Below are positions 43,646 through 54,400 of a stretch of 60,240 nt of DNA, piece by piece. How positions within the stretch are numbered: the first letter of the stretch is position 1; each line of letters opens with the position of its first letter. Under the pieces are notes generated by a model. That model had not been told where the DNA came from, did no database searches, and worked only from the letters and a program-made list of their open reading frames with translations. The stretch is from a virus. The stretch covers positions 1 to 60,240 of the IMG/VR virus record IMGVR_UViG_3300042472_000192. One strand, written 5' to 3'. The translations under genes were made by a program, and so were the position numbers.

Positions 43646-46600
43646 TTATATTTCCCCCAAGTATACTGTCATGTCTGGACCTGATACAGATCTAGTGTAG
43701 TCTATGCTATATACAACGTATCTTTTATTTTTTGAGTCTAAGACATCAATATCGTTATCTAAGTAATCGATCTTTACAATATCTCCTAGTTGCATTGTTG
43801 GTAATGAAAAGATCTTAAGTCCAATAGAGTTTCTGGGCTTCATAATTCTTTGCGTTAGCCAAGACATAAGAGAGTTTGCTTCGTCTGAAGATTGAACATA
43901 TGGAACATCTAAAGAAAAATCTTTATTACCATGAAGCATTCTGCTTAACTTGATTCCTTCATATTGCTTCTTTACTTTAAACGGAGATGACACAAGACTT
44001 GAGCCAGTAAACTGTGGATCAGAAAAATCACTGCCCTTATTAAAAAATTCATCGACTGTCAACTTGTTAGCACTTTGCTGCGTAAAGGTTACGCCCTGTA
44101 TTCTTAAATAATTTCCACTTGATGAGTCCAAACTGATTGCGGTATCTGTTGCATTAAATACCATAAACTCTGCCCCATATGACCCAGCCCTAAATCCAGA
44201 TACTGAATATGTTTTTAGTGAGTTAAAAGTTGGAGATAGTTTTGCGTATAGCGCTGGATAGGCCTTGTCATACTTAACATTAAATGTTGCACACTCTCTC
44301 ATAATTGTTCCAAACTCTTCAAAATATATATTATACTTTGGTGGCTGTGATGGATCAATGCCTGAAAGGTATGTGTTTTGAATCATACCGCTTAGAGCAT
44401 ATTTTTTAAATGATTCATGAACATCTACAGAGTCGTCTCCATATACAGACTGAACTGGTGTTTCAAGAATGTTGGAAGTGTTTTGACTATAGTTTGTTGT
44501 TAACGCATATATATTTTCAAACATTATCTTTGATGAACCACGGGTAAATAAAGCCATGTTGTTGTATGTTGGTAGTGGAGATGCATCATCAACAGTCTTT
44601 ATTAGTACTCCGTTTATGTATAGGTAGAATCTTCTAATATTGCCAATATCAATATATTCGACTGCAAGATCATAGACTGTTGGGTTTTGTTCAGATGCCA
44701 TTCTGTATTGGCCAGTAAACAATCCATTGTCTACAATTATGCTGCCCAAGCCTTCCCAAAGTTTGATCGGAACCGCTTTGTTGCTAGAAGAATCTTTTTT
44801 TATCTTATAAAACATAATGTTGTTTACATTTGCTTTTGAATTAGAACTGATATTGTTTGATCCTAGTGCTATGATTTCAAAATAATATCCTACATTAGTT
44901 TCTGGGTTTAGCAAAACTGCAAGCCCTCCAGATCCTCCTGACACATTGATATTTTTATCTGGTGTAGTTCCTGGAACAACGTAGTATGTTGTATTTCCAA
45001 CTGCTGACTGTGAGTTAGATAGACCGCTTTCAACCTTTCCAATAATTCTCATTCTTGTTCCAAAGTGTTTGAACTTATCTGTTAGTGGTTTTTTAACATA
45101 AGATAAAAAGTTAATTGGTGATTCTTGTGCAGAAAAACTTGGGCCAGATAGGACAAAAGCAGAAGACTGAACAGTTCCAGTCTGAGTTGCTCGTATTGAG
45201 TTGATTGTTTTTTCATCTACAAATGTTGTTGATAAGAAGTTTTTAATTATATTAGTTCTTCCACTTTTCTGAGCAGTGGCAGAGTTAACTCCTGCTGCTG
45301 CAATTACTCCCGTTGCTGTTCCATAATTAGTTTTAAATAGATAGTCTGAATTCATGTCGCAACCTCTTACGTTGCTACTATTTAGCCAATGATCTGATAT
45401 GGCTGCTTTATGCGAAACGACCTCAGTTCCAAACTGTCCACGTCCATGTTCTTCAACTTCGCCATTCTGTAATCTAAGAACACCCTGAAAAGTTTCATAT
45501 TTTGGAATAGAGTAAATCCTTACTCTTCCTGTTGGATAAAGTTTTCCATTAAATGATATTTTAGAAAAGTAATTAGCGTATTCTTGTGTGCTAGATATCC
45601 AAACATTTCCTTGTCCCGATATGCTGTACTCTACAGCATCATACTTAATGATTTCTCCATTAGAGTAAAAATATCCATTGTACCTAGATATCCAGTAAAC
45701 CCCTTCTCCAAAGTCAATAACATTATCAACAACTATATTATTTTTTACATACGGAACGGTGGCGGACAGGTTTGAATTTAAAGGTATTGCGCTAAGTGTA
45801 TAGTCTGACTGGTTTGTTATTTGACCAGTAGATGTTTTTGTATTTTCTGTTCCAGTTACTTCCCACAAAAGAACGGGCTTGTATATCCACGTTTTATCAG
45901 AATCAATTAGGCTTGCCTGCTTAATTGAGCCGTAGGTTTTTTGTATTGATCTTGTCTCGTAATTAAGAGATCCGTTATTATAAACTAAATTATTCTTTGA
46001 AGATACATCAATGATGTTTAGGTCTTTTGATAAAGTAAAATCAGAAACTCTTTCTGTTTCTGTTGGCATCATATAAGATTTACTCATACAGATAAAATTA
46101 TTGTATTCATCAAAAAACATTGCTGTCTGTGTAGATCTTGCAAGATCTTGTAAAATTTCTGCAATATTTTTATCTGGTGGAATAAAGAAGAATGGGATTA
46201 TGAGATCTACCTCTCCAGGAACTCTCTTGAATGCATAGTTTGAAAATCCAATGGCGTCTAGTAAAAATGATACTGCAGAACTAAGGCTGGCATCCCTAAA
46301 TAGTGTTTGTGGCGCAGTGAGTGATTCAAAGTAAAAGAATAGGTCTCTAAGTTCTACAGTAAGTTTCTTGTTAGCAATTTCATATTTTGGGAAACCTTCA
46401 CAATACATTGTCTTAATTGGCACCATGTAATCATAGCCATTCAAATTTACAGTTACATCATAAATCTTAAATTGTATATGGTTGGTAATATATTTAGAAA
46501 TAATGCTGCTTGTATTGTTAGCACTAAAAGCATCATCAAAATCAAATAAGGCCAGTGTGCCTGTTGAGGCTAACAGTTGACCAACTGGCAATCCACTTGA

Positions 46601-47866
46601 CCCTAAATCTGAGGCACTCTTCTTTAAGTTTAGAGTAGTAACCTTGTCTGAAACATTTACAGATAGTCTTGGAGATAATTCAATAAGATCTAGTGTTGCT
46701 CCAACTTTATTCATTGTTTGTGCAACAATCCTTAGTCCACCAATGTAGTCAAACTCACGGTACTTATATCCGCTATTTGTTGTGGTTGTAAATTTGATTG
46801 GAGAAGTAGTATCTGTAACAAAGTTTGTAAGCCTATCAACAGAGTCTTCCTCTAGGTACCAACCATACTCTGGAACAAATGTCTCTCTGTTTCCATTAAT
46901 AAATATAACGTAATAGCCAATATCAGTATCTGACTGCTTTATAAAATAAGAATATCCATTTACTGACTCGTCTGGCAAGAAGTCTTCAGAGGTATACGTT
47001 TCTGCATAAATAAAGATATCTCTATATTTCTTAGGTATCTTTAATCCATAGGCTAACTCAACGTAACCGTCTGTCTTTATTACTGGGGTTCCGTCTTGTC
47101 TTAAAGATGTTTCTGTAAATGATACTAGGTCTATCCAGGTATTATTTTTTAGCCCCTGAATTTTCCACCTCAGTGGAACGCTTTTATTAGCATCACCGTA
47201 TAATGGATCAGAATATGTTCCTGTTGAATTTGAAAATGGCCCAAGGTCAACGTTGCCAGAGTGCGTTTGTAATTTAACGACTACACGGTTTGCTGGAACC
47301 TCTTCTTCATAAACAATATATGGTGCTGAATCATTAATTGCATACTGTCCACCAGATGACAGAAAAGAAATTCCGTGCTCAGCATTTCCTTCGGTCCTTA
47401 AAGAAGTCCAGTATTTGAATTTATCATTTTTATCAGGCATATAATATCTTGGTCTACGTGCCATGTTTATATTTTGGCTATGAAGATATCTCCCAGGTAG
47501 GTATGACGCTTTGTTAATCCCAGATCGTGGCCTAAACTGTTGGAAGCAAGACTCTAAAGAGTAGATCATTTTTAATTTATCTTTTGCTCTTGTTAGTGTA
47601 GTTGGAAGATTGTTATCCGTGTACCCACCATCAACAGTTATGTCTGAATCTGTTGCGCCTGTATAATGATTGCCAGCGTCGTTAATGTCAAAAGAAGATA
47701 CAATGTTGTTATATGTAGATGTTTGATCAGTTGGTCTGTATCTGTAGTTTCCTATTTGCTTAATGTTTGTTGGAATGTTAAGGTTCCACTCTGCAATAAC
47801 TAAAGAGTTTGTTTGAACTACAGAAGAAGACAGTAGATGCTGGTTTAGTTCTGCATTGTTAAACAT
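43646..47866 (-). CDS. Large minor tail protein (tail tip)
   Basis: 1406 residues from MFNNAELNQHLLSSSVVQTN. The ATG overlaps the upstream stop (TAATG) after GGAAGAGG. N-terminal galactose-binding-like region (VVVKLQTHSGNVDLGPF; DIFIYAETYTSEDFLPDESV), middle with FFYFESLTAPQTLFRDASL and FDEYNNFICMSKSYMMPT, a LamG-like jelly-roll region around 950-1120 (TNVGYYFEIIALGSNN; LWEGLGSIIVDNG) and C-terminal MQLGDIVKIDYLDNDIDVLD typical of tail-associated proteins. Likely the central tip/baseplate hub protein with carbohydrate-binding modules. Confidence 0.7.
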   Translation of the reverse strand: MFNNAELNQHLLSSSVVQTNSLVIAEWNLNIPTNIKQIGNYRYRPTDQTSTYNNIVSSFDINDAGNHYTGATDSDITVDGGYTDNNLPTTLTRAKDKLKMIYSLESCFQQFRPRSGINKASYLPGRYLHSQNINMARRPRYYMPDKNDKFKYWTSLRTEGNAEHGISFLSSGGQYAINDSAPYIVYEEEVPANRVVVKLQTHSGNVDLGPFSNSTGTYSDPLYGDANKSVPLRWKIQGLKNNTWIDLVSFTETSLRQDGTPVIKTDGYVELAYGLKIPKKYRDIFIYAETYTSEDFLPDESVNGYSYFIKQSDTDIGYYVIFINGNRETFVPEYGWYLEEDSVDRLTNFVTDTTSPIKFTTTTNSGYKYREFDYIGGLRIVAQTMNKVGATLDLIELSPRLSVNVSDKVTTLNLKKSASDLGSSGLPVGQLLASTGTLALFDFDDAFSANNTSSIISKYITNHIQFKIYDVTVNLNGYDYMVPIKTMYCEGFPKYEIANKKLTVELRDLFFYFESLTAPQTLFRDASLSSAVSFLLDAIGFSNYAFKRVPGEVDLIIPFFFIPPDKNIAEILQDLARSTQTAMFFDEYNNFICMSKSYMMPTETERVSDFTLSKDLNIIDVSSKNNLVYNNGSLNYETRSIQKTYGSIKQASLIDSDKTWIYKPVLLWEVTGTENTKTSTGQITNQSDYTLSAIPLNSNLSATVPYVKNNIVVDNVIDFGEGVYWISRYNGYFYSNGEIIKYDAVEYSISGQGNVWISSTQEYANYFSKISFNGKLYPTGRVRIYSIPKYETFQGVLRLQNGEVEEHGRGQFGTEVVSHKAAISDHWLNSSNVRGCDMNSDYLFKTNYGTATGVIAAAGVNSATAQKSGRTNIIKNFLSTTFVDEKTINSIRATQTGTVQSSAFVLSGPSFSAQESPINFLSYVKKPLTDKFKHFGTRMRIIGKVESGLSNSQSAVGNTTYYVVPGTTPDKNINVSGGSGGLAVLLNPETNVGYYFEIIALGSNNISSNSKANVNNIMFYKIKKDSSSNKAVPIKLWEGLGSIIVDNGLFTGQYRMASEQNPTVYDLAVEYIDIGNIRRFYLYINGVLIKTVDDASPLPTYNNMALFTRGSSKIMFENIYALTTNYSQNTSNILETPVQSVYGDDSVDVHESFKKYALSGMIQNTYLSGIDPSQPPKYNIYFEEFGTIMRECATFNVKYDKAYPALYAKLSPTFNSLKTYSVSGFRAGSYGAEFMVFNATDTAISLDSSSGNYLRIQGVTFTQQSANKLTVDEFFNKGSDFSDPQFTGSSLVSSPFKVKKQYEGIKLSRMLHGNKDFSLDVPYVQSSDEANSLMSWLTQRIMKPRNSIGLKIFSLPTMQLGDIVKIDYLDNDIDVLDSKNKRYVVYSIDYTRSVSGPDMTVYLGEI

Positions 47867-48486
47867 TACGCCTCTTCCAGGGTTACCGTAATATCCCAAA
47901 AATCATGTAGTGTTTGTCCACGTTTTCCAACCTTATAATTAAAGTTTGAGATATACACTTCAACGATATCGTTGTATTGCTGCAAGTGCATTTTAGCCTC
48001 TGAGTCAGATCCAAACGTATTGTATTTGTCGTAAGACAAAAACATCCAAAAAGAACCTTTATGGTTTTCATACCAGTCTAACAGTTCTACTCCACCTGCT
48101 CCACCATCTACAGTAAACCCAATGCCAGCGCTAGTCTTTTTTCCCATTACGGAAAACTCTGGGGCATCTGAAAATGCTCTTGATGGAAGTCCTGTCCACG
48201 AGACAGTAAACTTATTCTTGTCTGCAATATGATAAGATCTTGATTTACCATTTACAGTTCTTTCACGCTTCTCAATTCTTTCTGTTGATATATCAATAGG
48301 GGCTCTTCCGTGATCTGATAGCACAATGAATTGATTGACTAAGGTATCTGTTGTTGCTGTTGCACCCTTTTCTAATCCGTTTGGCACGTACAGTCCATTG
48401 TCTAACTTCCCCGAATTTTCAGACCAAAGCAACGCTTGGGGCCTTCCCCACTTTTTGCGTCCTGACATATACGATGCGGTTGCCAT
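47866..48486 (-). CDS. Distal tail/minor tail protein
   Basis: 206 residues: KWGRPQALLWSENSGKLDNG, FTVSWTGLPSRAFSDAPEFS, VELLDWYENHKGSFWMFLSY and NFNYKVGKRGQTLHDFWDIT. The position directly after the tape measure gene and the beta-rich fold fit the Dit-like or tail-tip protein that caps the tube. TAATGG coupling to the tape measure stop. Confidence 0.65.
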   Translation of the reverse strand: MATASYMSGRKKWGRPQALLWSENSGKLDNGLYVPNGLEKGATATTDTLVNQFIVLSDHGRAPIDISTERIEKRERTVNGKSRSYHIADKNKFTVSWTGLPSRAFSDAPEFSVMGKKTSAGIGFTVDGGAGGVELLDWYENHKGSFWMFLSYDKYNTFGSDSEAKMHLQQYNDIVEVYISNFNYKVGKRGQTLHDFWDITVTLEEA

Positions 48487-51400
48487 TATAGTCTGTTGCT
48501 CCTAATTCGTTGATTGTCTACTTGCCTAATTTGTTCAATGATTGTCTGGGCTATATCGTTTGGATTTGCATCAGACTTAACATTAACGCTTAGGTTATAA
48601 TTATACACTGAGCCAAGGTCTGTATTGCCAGTATTTATAGACCTAAGTTTATCTACTCCAAAGTTATCTACCGCAAACTTACTTACAACAAACTCTCCAG
48701 GACTTAACATTGCAGGAATTGTATCAGTTCCAATTGGAATCATATTAAATCCACCCTGTGCAAAGTATCTTGGAACCATTCCGCCCGAAGCCATAGCATA
48801 TGGAGCCCACTTTCCTCCTGCTGTCTTGCTTGTATTTGCACTTCCTGTATTTGAGTCTGCAGTTCCTCCATCTGACTTACCACCAGTCTTTGCAGCAACT
48901 GCAACAGTTGTTACATAGTTGGTGATATAGTTTGTAATATTGTGAATTTCGTCATACACATGCTTTGTGTATAGACTCTTAGGAATCTTATTCATAGTGT
49001 CAAGAACTGAAGCCCAACTATTTTTATTGCTTAGCGCTGAATCTGCTGCTGCCTCCATAGCAACTGCATAGGCTTCGGATAGTGGCTCGCCTTCTTCCAT
49101 CTTTGCAACTATCTCTTCCCACATTTCAAGTGTGTGCCCAGAACTATCATCTAAAGCCATGATCTGATCTACAACTGCTTGAGCAGATATTTCCTCTAAA
49201 GCAAGTTGTGCATCCTGTTGCATTAATGTATCAAGAATAGTTTTTTGATCAGCAAGTTGAGTTTGTATTGTTGCGTTTATTGTATCAAAGTCAGATTGTA
49301 GTTTTTCGGCTGCTGCGACTTGGGCTTCTTGATATACGACTATCTGAGCCTGCGCTTCTTCTATTGCCTTCTCTGCAGCAAGCCTTGCTGGATCTGTTTC
49401 TAACTTGAAGAGTTCTTGAGAAATTTGGTACTGTCTTTCTTGTAACTGCTCTTGACTTTGTCCAGAATCATTTTTTAGATTTTTTATCTCATTGTTGCGT
49501 GACTGATCCATTGCAGATGAAACTCCGCCTGCGTAATTGGACGCATCTGCTGCTCTCATATCCTGAGCAGCCTTTGCTGCTGCTGCTATATCTCCAGATG
49601 ACAATGCGTCTGCTAAGCCCAACTGTTGCTGTTGTTGGCGAATAATATTTTCATTAATACGCTGTACGTTTGCAAGGGCTTCGGCTTGAGCGTCATACTT
49701 CTTATTAATCTCATCAGCAGAGTGAGCCATAATCGATAAGTCGTTTGAAATTTTATTAGACTCGACACCAAGAGCCTTTGCTGGATCTTCAAAATTCTTC
49801 TTAATGAAATCTTGCTTTGTTTTAATGATTGACTCTTGTGACTTAATTAGACTTTCATACTTTTTAGCGTTTGTCTCTAAGTCTTTAGAAAGTTTATTTT
49901 GGGCAGTTGTAAGTTGTGATTCAAGGGCTGTAGTCTTTGCTGTTGCAACGCCAATTGCTTGTGCTAGTGATGCACGTTGCTTTTGAATACTTGCCAATGA
50001 CTTGCCCATCATTCCTGCAGATGGGTCTACACCATTCTTTACCGCTGCCTGGTATCCTGCTTCTCCAACATTCCAAGAAGCCTTTCCACCAAGAGCAGTG
50101 TTGTCTGATGTCTGAGCCTTGCGTAATTCGTTTATTGACATGTTAGAGTATGCAGTTTTTCTAACATTCATAATCTTTTGTGCAGCCTCAAGACCCTTTG
50201 TAGCCTTGCCCTTTAAATCAGAATTTGCATATTCAAGTGCAATCTTAATTGTTGAATTTGCTTGAACTGCCTCTAAGCCCTTCGCAATGGCCTCAACTTG
50301 CTCCTTGGCTTTTTCTGCATCTGTTCCATAAGTTTCCATTGCTGCGATGGCGCCTGCAAGAGATTTTGGATCTGAGATTAATGAGTTTAATGCCTTTGGA
50401 GACATGGCTGGGCCATTCTTAGCAAAGAATTCTAGTACTGCTGGAATCTTTGTATTATTACTTTGTTCTTCAATAGCAGTCTTTCCAACATTAATTAATT
50501 CATTAATCTTTTCTCGTGCAACTCTTTGCTTTTCTAGTGCAATGTTTGTTGCTAACTCTTTGTCTGTAATCTTGCCTGTGGCAATAACTGTTGTCATTGC
50601 TTCATCTGAAAGTACCTGCTGAATTTCAGAGTTAGACATTCCAAGCGCAGCCAACTTCTTTGTTACAATTTCTTGTTCATTTAAATTCTTAAGAACTGCT
50701 TTTTGTGCAACAATAAAATCTCCAGTAATTGCTTTATTAAGTCCAGCCTCTACCTGTTGTGCATTCTTGCTAAATACAACATCTCCAACTTTTCCATCCT
50801 TAATGACCTTACCAGTAAATGGATCAATAGCCTTGCCTTTATTTTTCCCAGTTCCAGCCTTGGCGGTACGCATAAACTTTGCTTGCTCTTTTGGATCAAG
50901 ACCCATAATGAAGTCCATGTACTGAGAGTTCTTGCCCTTATCCTGCATTTGTTCTTTAATGCCCTTGTATGCATCTCCAATCCCGCCCTTCTTTGCTGCT
51001 AGAAGTGCTTTATTTAAAGCCTTAATTCCACCCTCTGCATTTATAGATGCAAGGCGAACCTCTTTAAGTCTCTTTAGTAAATCTGCATATGGGTCTGCTG
51101 GCTTTGTGCCTGATCCAGTGTCTGTAGTCTTGCCTGCTGCCTTTGATGCAACAACTGGATCTACTCCATATTTTGCTACGACCATTGCGTTTGCAGTCTT
51201 TGCTGCTGCTGCTGGATCATTAAGTGTTCCCGATGTAAGGGTATTAAATTTTGTAGTATAGGCTGTTGTATATTCTTTTGAACCTTTTGCTCCAAAGCCA
51301 AGTGCTTCTTGTTCTGCAAGTTTTGCAGCCCATGCTCTGCGAGCATCTTCGTTTTCAAAACTAATTAGAGTATTGTGTAATGCTGTATAGGTCTGTATTG

Positions 51401-54400
51401 CTTCTTTTTGAACTGGATCTTTAAGATTACTAAAGTATGTCCAGTTATCAATAATTCCCTGCATATTTGTACCAGTGTCTTTGCCAAAATCAATAATGGC
51501 TTGCTTTTCAATTGGACTCTTCATTGCTTCAATTAGATCAAGTTTTGCAGCAAGTTTTTCTAATCCTGGAAGACCTACTGTATCAATGTAGGCACTCATG
51601 TCTATTTCTAATCCATCTGATGCGCTAAGAAGTGCCAAAGCCTTACCAACTCTATCAAACTCTGCTGGACTCTTTCTGACCATATTAACAACAATGTTTT
51701 GTGCTGTTGTCTTGTTTTTCATTCCAGAAAGAAGTGATGTTAGTTCTGCTACCTTTGTAGCACCTTGTTTTTTAATTCCCACATTTAAAGCAACATCCAT
51801 ACTTGCAAGGTTGCCATTAAATATCTTCATCATTGTTTCCACTTGTTGAGGATTCATTTGACCAGAAGCCATAAGCATTTGAATCTTTCCTTCAAACACC
51901 CTTCCTGCTGCAACGCTTCCAAATGATTTGTCTTCATCGGCACGTGCGCCAAGATTAAGAACTCTTTGTGCAGATGCCTCATATGCTGTTCCTTTGTACT
52001 TAGCCTTTACATCAGCCTTGCTAGCATCAAAGAATGCATCTTCTTTTGCAGTGCCTGTATAATCTCCAATTATTTCATCTCTTAAATATCCTTCTTGTCT
52101 TAATACCTGGGCAGCAACAAGCCTGTTCATCTTTTCCATTCCAGCAATCTGCTGATCTTGAACTGCCTTAATCTGATTATCTAATTCTAATTGTCTTTCT
52201 TTGTTGGTTGTTGCAGCACGTTGTGCTGTCAAAGACTTTACCTGGTCTTCATAGTATCTTGCCATTCCGTCGGCTTGCATCTGTGCCATTTCAATCGCAT
52301 TAGCACCAGAGGCAGCAAGTTGTGCTGCTTCAGTTCTACCGCTATTGCCTTTTGCTAAAGCCTCATTTAGTCCTTGGACTACCTGGTCTGATCTTCCTCC
52401 AGCAACTACTGCAAGTCTTGTTCTTACTGTTAATGGATCTCTTGTTAAGTCTTCTCCATTTGCACCGATAAGATTTCTTAGTTGTCCATCAACCTTCATA
52501 GATATGCTAGAGTCTTTTAGGTTAACTCCAAGTTGGTAGGCTGTTTGACTTGCAAGGTCTGCGCTCATAGTTCCATCAGCAACTGCTGCTGCTAATTGCA
52601 TTGCAAACTGCTGGGCTGCTACTTCAGAACCATTCTCATTTGCGTTCTTTGTGTATGTTGCTGTCAACTCTTTACCAGTTGCGGACCCCATAAACTTCTC
52701 GCCTTCCATGGTTCCCTTACGTGCTGCCTCATTATATCCAGAAAGAAGTCCATCGCCTCTTCTCTTGTTCATAATTTCAGATGCACCAACAAGACCAGTT
52801 TCTTGGCCAATCTTTTTCATTAGATCAGATGTAGCAGATGTTGCTGTTACAAATTTTGCAGTTGCTATTGCTGCGCCTTCAAAATGTTTATTAAGTAAGT
52901 ATGCTCCGCCACCAACGGCTGCAAGACCTGCAACAGCCCAACCTACTGGACCCATTCCTGCTAGTGCTGGGGCAATAGATGCAACTGTAGATGCTGCTCC
53001 AAGTGCTCCTGTTACTGCTGGTGGTGCCCCCATGGTGCCTGCGACCATAGTAGCCATTCCTAGGCCTCCAGCAGCCTTGCCAGAGAACTTTCCAACCTTT
53101 TCTCTACGCATGCCACGCTTCATCTTATTGTATGTCTTCTTGTCCATTGGGTCGCCTGTACCTGGATCAATAAATACTTTTCCATCTTCACGAGCATATC
53201 CAGAGGCTTCTTTGAGCGCTTGTTCTTTTGTAAGTCTGTTATCAAGATTTTGTGACTGTGAAGCAGAAGAACTAATCTTTGCACGAAGTGCAGCAAGTTC
53301 TCTTTCTTTCTCTGCAAGAATTTCACGATCTTTCTTTGAAATTTGATCTGCAAGCATAGAAGATGTTTGCTGTGCATTTGCTGTTTGATCTGCTGCATTT
53401 GCAATTTGTTGTGAACTATTTGCTGTTGCTTCAGCAAGATCTGACGCTGTTACTATGTTATCTTGATGTCTTCTCTGTGCCTCTAGTGAATCCCCAGTTG
53501 CCTTAGATAGTTTATCTACCTCTAGTGTTAGCGTTGCAGATGATTTATCAATTCTGTCAGAACTGGATCCAGAGGATATTGAACCCTTACCTGATCTTCT
53601 TCTCCTATCAAGAGATTTAAGAACCTGTCTTTGGTCTCTCATATCTGGGGTATCTATATCATCATAAAATTCTTTATTATCAGTGTCAATCTTGGCAGCA
53701 TTCTTTAGTTTATCTGACTGTGCTGATACATCCTTAGTTTTTGATGCTAGCCCTTGACTTAGTCCATCTCCAATATCTTGTCCAAGTTTTTTAGTTCTCT
53801 TTGATGGCGATGCTGTCTTTGCAATCTCTTTTTCTGCTCTTGTCAAATCTTTATCTAATGCATCGCTAATTTCTGTTGAAGCCTTTACAAATTCTGGATT
53901 TCTTTTCCTGTATGGCTTTACACTTGATGAAGCACCAAGTTCTGATCTTAGGGCTGTTTCTTTGGCTGCTAAAGATATTCTTTGACCTTCTGAGCCACGA
54001 TTCTCTGCACCGCCAAAAGTACCAACAACTGAAGTTGATTTGGCATCAGCAATTGCCTGCTTCATCATTCCACTGACGGAATCCCCAAGTTGAGATTGTG
54101 CTTGCTCTACTGCTGCGTAAAATTCTGGATCATTAACAAACTCTGTTGGAATCTTTGAAACTTCGCTTGAAATTCTGCCTGCAAACACCTGCATATCTGC
54201 ATGCATTTGAGATGCAATTGCAGGATCATTAAGTGCTTCTTGCAATGACATCCCCATAGACCTTGCATACTGATCATACATCGGGGCCATTGTAATTGAC
54301 ATATCTTCGCCACTAAACCTAGAGGCAAGATCTGTAGGAGACATCTGTCCCTTATTTGCTTTTTCTGGAAGCATGAATCCAAAATTGCTAAACTGTCTAA

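Noticed and set aside
52651-53346. 231-residue frame on the plus strand opposite the tape measure gene
   Set aside because: It is rich in Ala/Pro/Ser, has no ribosome binding site or promoter, and mirrors the real gene's codon pattern.
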